A stretch of 64,000 nucleotides of DNA from Phymatolithon calcareum (lineage: Eukaryota > Rhodophyta > Florideophyceae > Hapalidiales): the NCBI GenBank assembly GCA_977006965.1, contig OZ345354.1:1054001-1118000 (forward strand). The letters are read 5' to 3'. This document shows positions 63,286 through 64,000 of this stretch, one piece after another. Below the pieces are notes generated by a model. That model was given only the letters and a program-made list of their open reading frames with translations. It searched no databases and was not told the DNA's origin. Both the position numbers and the translations under genes were made by a program. The first letter of the stretch is position 1, and the number at the start of each line of letters is the position of its first letter.

Positions 63286-64000
63286 CCAAAGACCCATCAA
63301 GCTACCGGCTTATTGCACTCCTGTCACACACAAGGAAGGTCATCGAAAGTGCGCTCGAAAAGATCCTCAGAAAACTCTACAAGTTTAATAAGATATAGAC
63401 AGGGCACAAAATGTCGCAAAACGGAAATGAACAGTTCAGAACAAAGAGAGTTTATTACCTTTCGCGCTGTCAGCGTTGTAGGACCTCGCGAAGGTCCACG
63501 TGCTGTTCAAGAATGTCGCCACACACCATTTAGTCTTCCGTTATGGCAGCTGGTTTCCCAAACGGGGGCCGGGCATGACGAGACGCCTACACCAGCCACT
63601 TCTCTCCGTGTGCTCCCAGAAGGAGCACTGAGCCGACCAAGACTTGTTGATTCTTATTCCGACTGCCTTCCGACACAATGCTGTGCTCGGGTGCTGTCGC
63701 ATTTATACCATTCCGAATCTGATCATCGGCGCTGGAGTATGAAGCGGCGCTCACCCAGAGCCAGTTAGACTGTCTCTGAATTTACTGTTTTGTTGTGAGA
63801 AACAGGCGGCAGTGTGCGAGACGGTGCCACTTGAGACTTATTGTTTCTTGTCTTCTCGACAGCGAATATTCCCGACTTCGAATTTGCAACACAAGAAGTC
63901 AAATGGGTGCCACATTGCCGTCCTGAACACTACTGCAGCCATCAGACTAAGGCGCAGTCGCCTTGCTGTCCTGGACCTTTCGGAAGCCTTCGACACCATG
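63286..64000 (+). pseudogene. LINE reverse transcriptase, interrupted, continues past the window
   Basis: 63286-63408 reads KDPSSYRLIALLSHTRKVIE then SALEKILRKLYKFNK, RT motif 1-2 of a LINE; a TAG follows. 63880-64000 reads QHKKSNGCHIAVLNTTAAI then RRSRLAVLDLSEAFDTM, RT motif A. In intact relatives these are joined by only a few residues, so about 470 bp (63411-63880) appear to be inserted. No ends of that insert were found. The element runs off the window. Confidence 0.7.

Noticed and set aside
1-64000. CRISPR array
   Set aside because: The only regular arrays are the 60-bp coding minisatellite and the CCAAT array; neither has repeat-spacer structure and the genome is eukaryotic.

Overview
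This 64 kb window is eukaryotic nuclear DNA, dominated by transposable elements in various states of decay. The evidence for a eukaryote is spliceosomal GT-AG introns of 77-103 nt in two otherwise coherent genes, TATA and CCAAT promoter elements, LTR and non-LTR retrotransposons, a DIRS-like tyrosine-recombinase retroelement and several hAT elements. Small introns together with a full-length chromate transporter, a family known from bacteria, fungi and algae, would fit an alga (for example a florideophyte red alga) or a fungus-like organism. I cannot fix the lineage from sequence alone.

Layout. 1-4.4 kb: no recognisable gene, one short tandem repeat. 4.4-9.0 kb: minus-strand Ty3/gypsy element with a C-terminal chromodomain-like module. 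10.0-13.5 kb: decayed minus-strand Ty1/copia element. 13.9-14.7 kb: short hAT element (copy 1a). 15.9-17.6 kb: intact four-exon chromate transporter gene on the minus strand. 18.8-25.3 kb: pogo/Tigger element (TA duplication, matching inverted ends) split by a nearly complete Ty1/copia element (18902-24103, LTRs and a 5-bp target duplication). 25.9-26.4 kb: MULE-like remnant. 26.7-28.6 kb: LINE remnant split by a hAT element with a perfect 8-bp duplication. 29.3-30.6 kb: third hAT. 33.2-39.8 kb: DIRS-like element (zinc knuckle, RT, RNase H, tyrosine recombinase). 42.7-43.9 kb: an array of eight CCAAT boxes and a TATA box ahead of a short zinc-finger reading frame. 46.2-49.3 kb: a hAT MITE, a TIR element with a 20-residue repeat protein, and hAT copy 1b. 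50.0-51.8 kb: an apparently intact five-exon gene for a secreted/membrane protein with ionotropic-glutamate-receptor-like architecture. 51.9-52.7 kb: a TA-flanked MITE. 53.0-55.2 kb: LINE copy 2. 55.5-60.4 kb: two related TIR elements lying one base apart, with nested insertions. 61.5-63.1 kb: a small secreted cysteine-rich gene split by a fourth hAT. 63.3-64.0 kb: start of another LINE RT.

Only the chromate transporter and the receptor-like gene look like intact host genes. A third host gene, the cysteine-rich secreted peptide, was destroyed by a transposon, but the 8-bp duplication lets its two halves be recognised: they carry the same cysteine spacing twice. The most unusual material is that split peptide gene, the receptor-like gene, the DIRS-like element and the CCAAT-array promoter.
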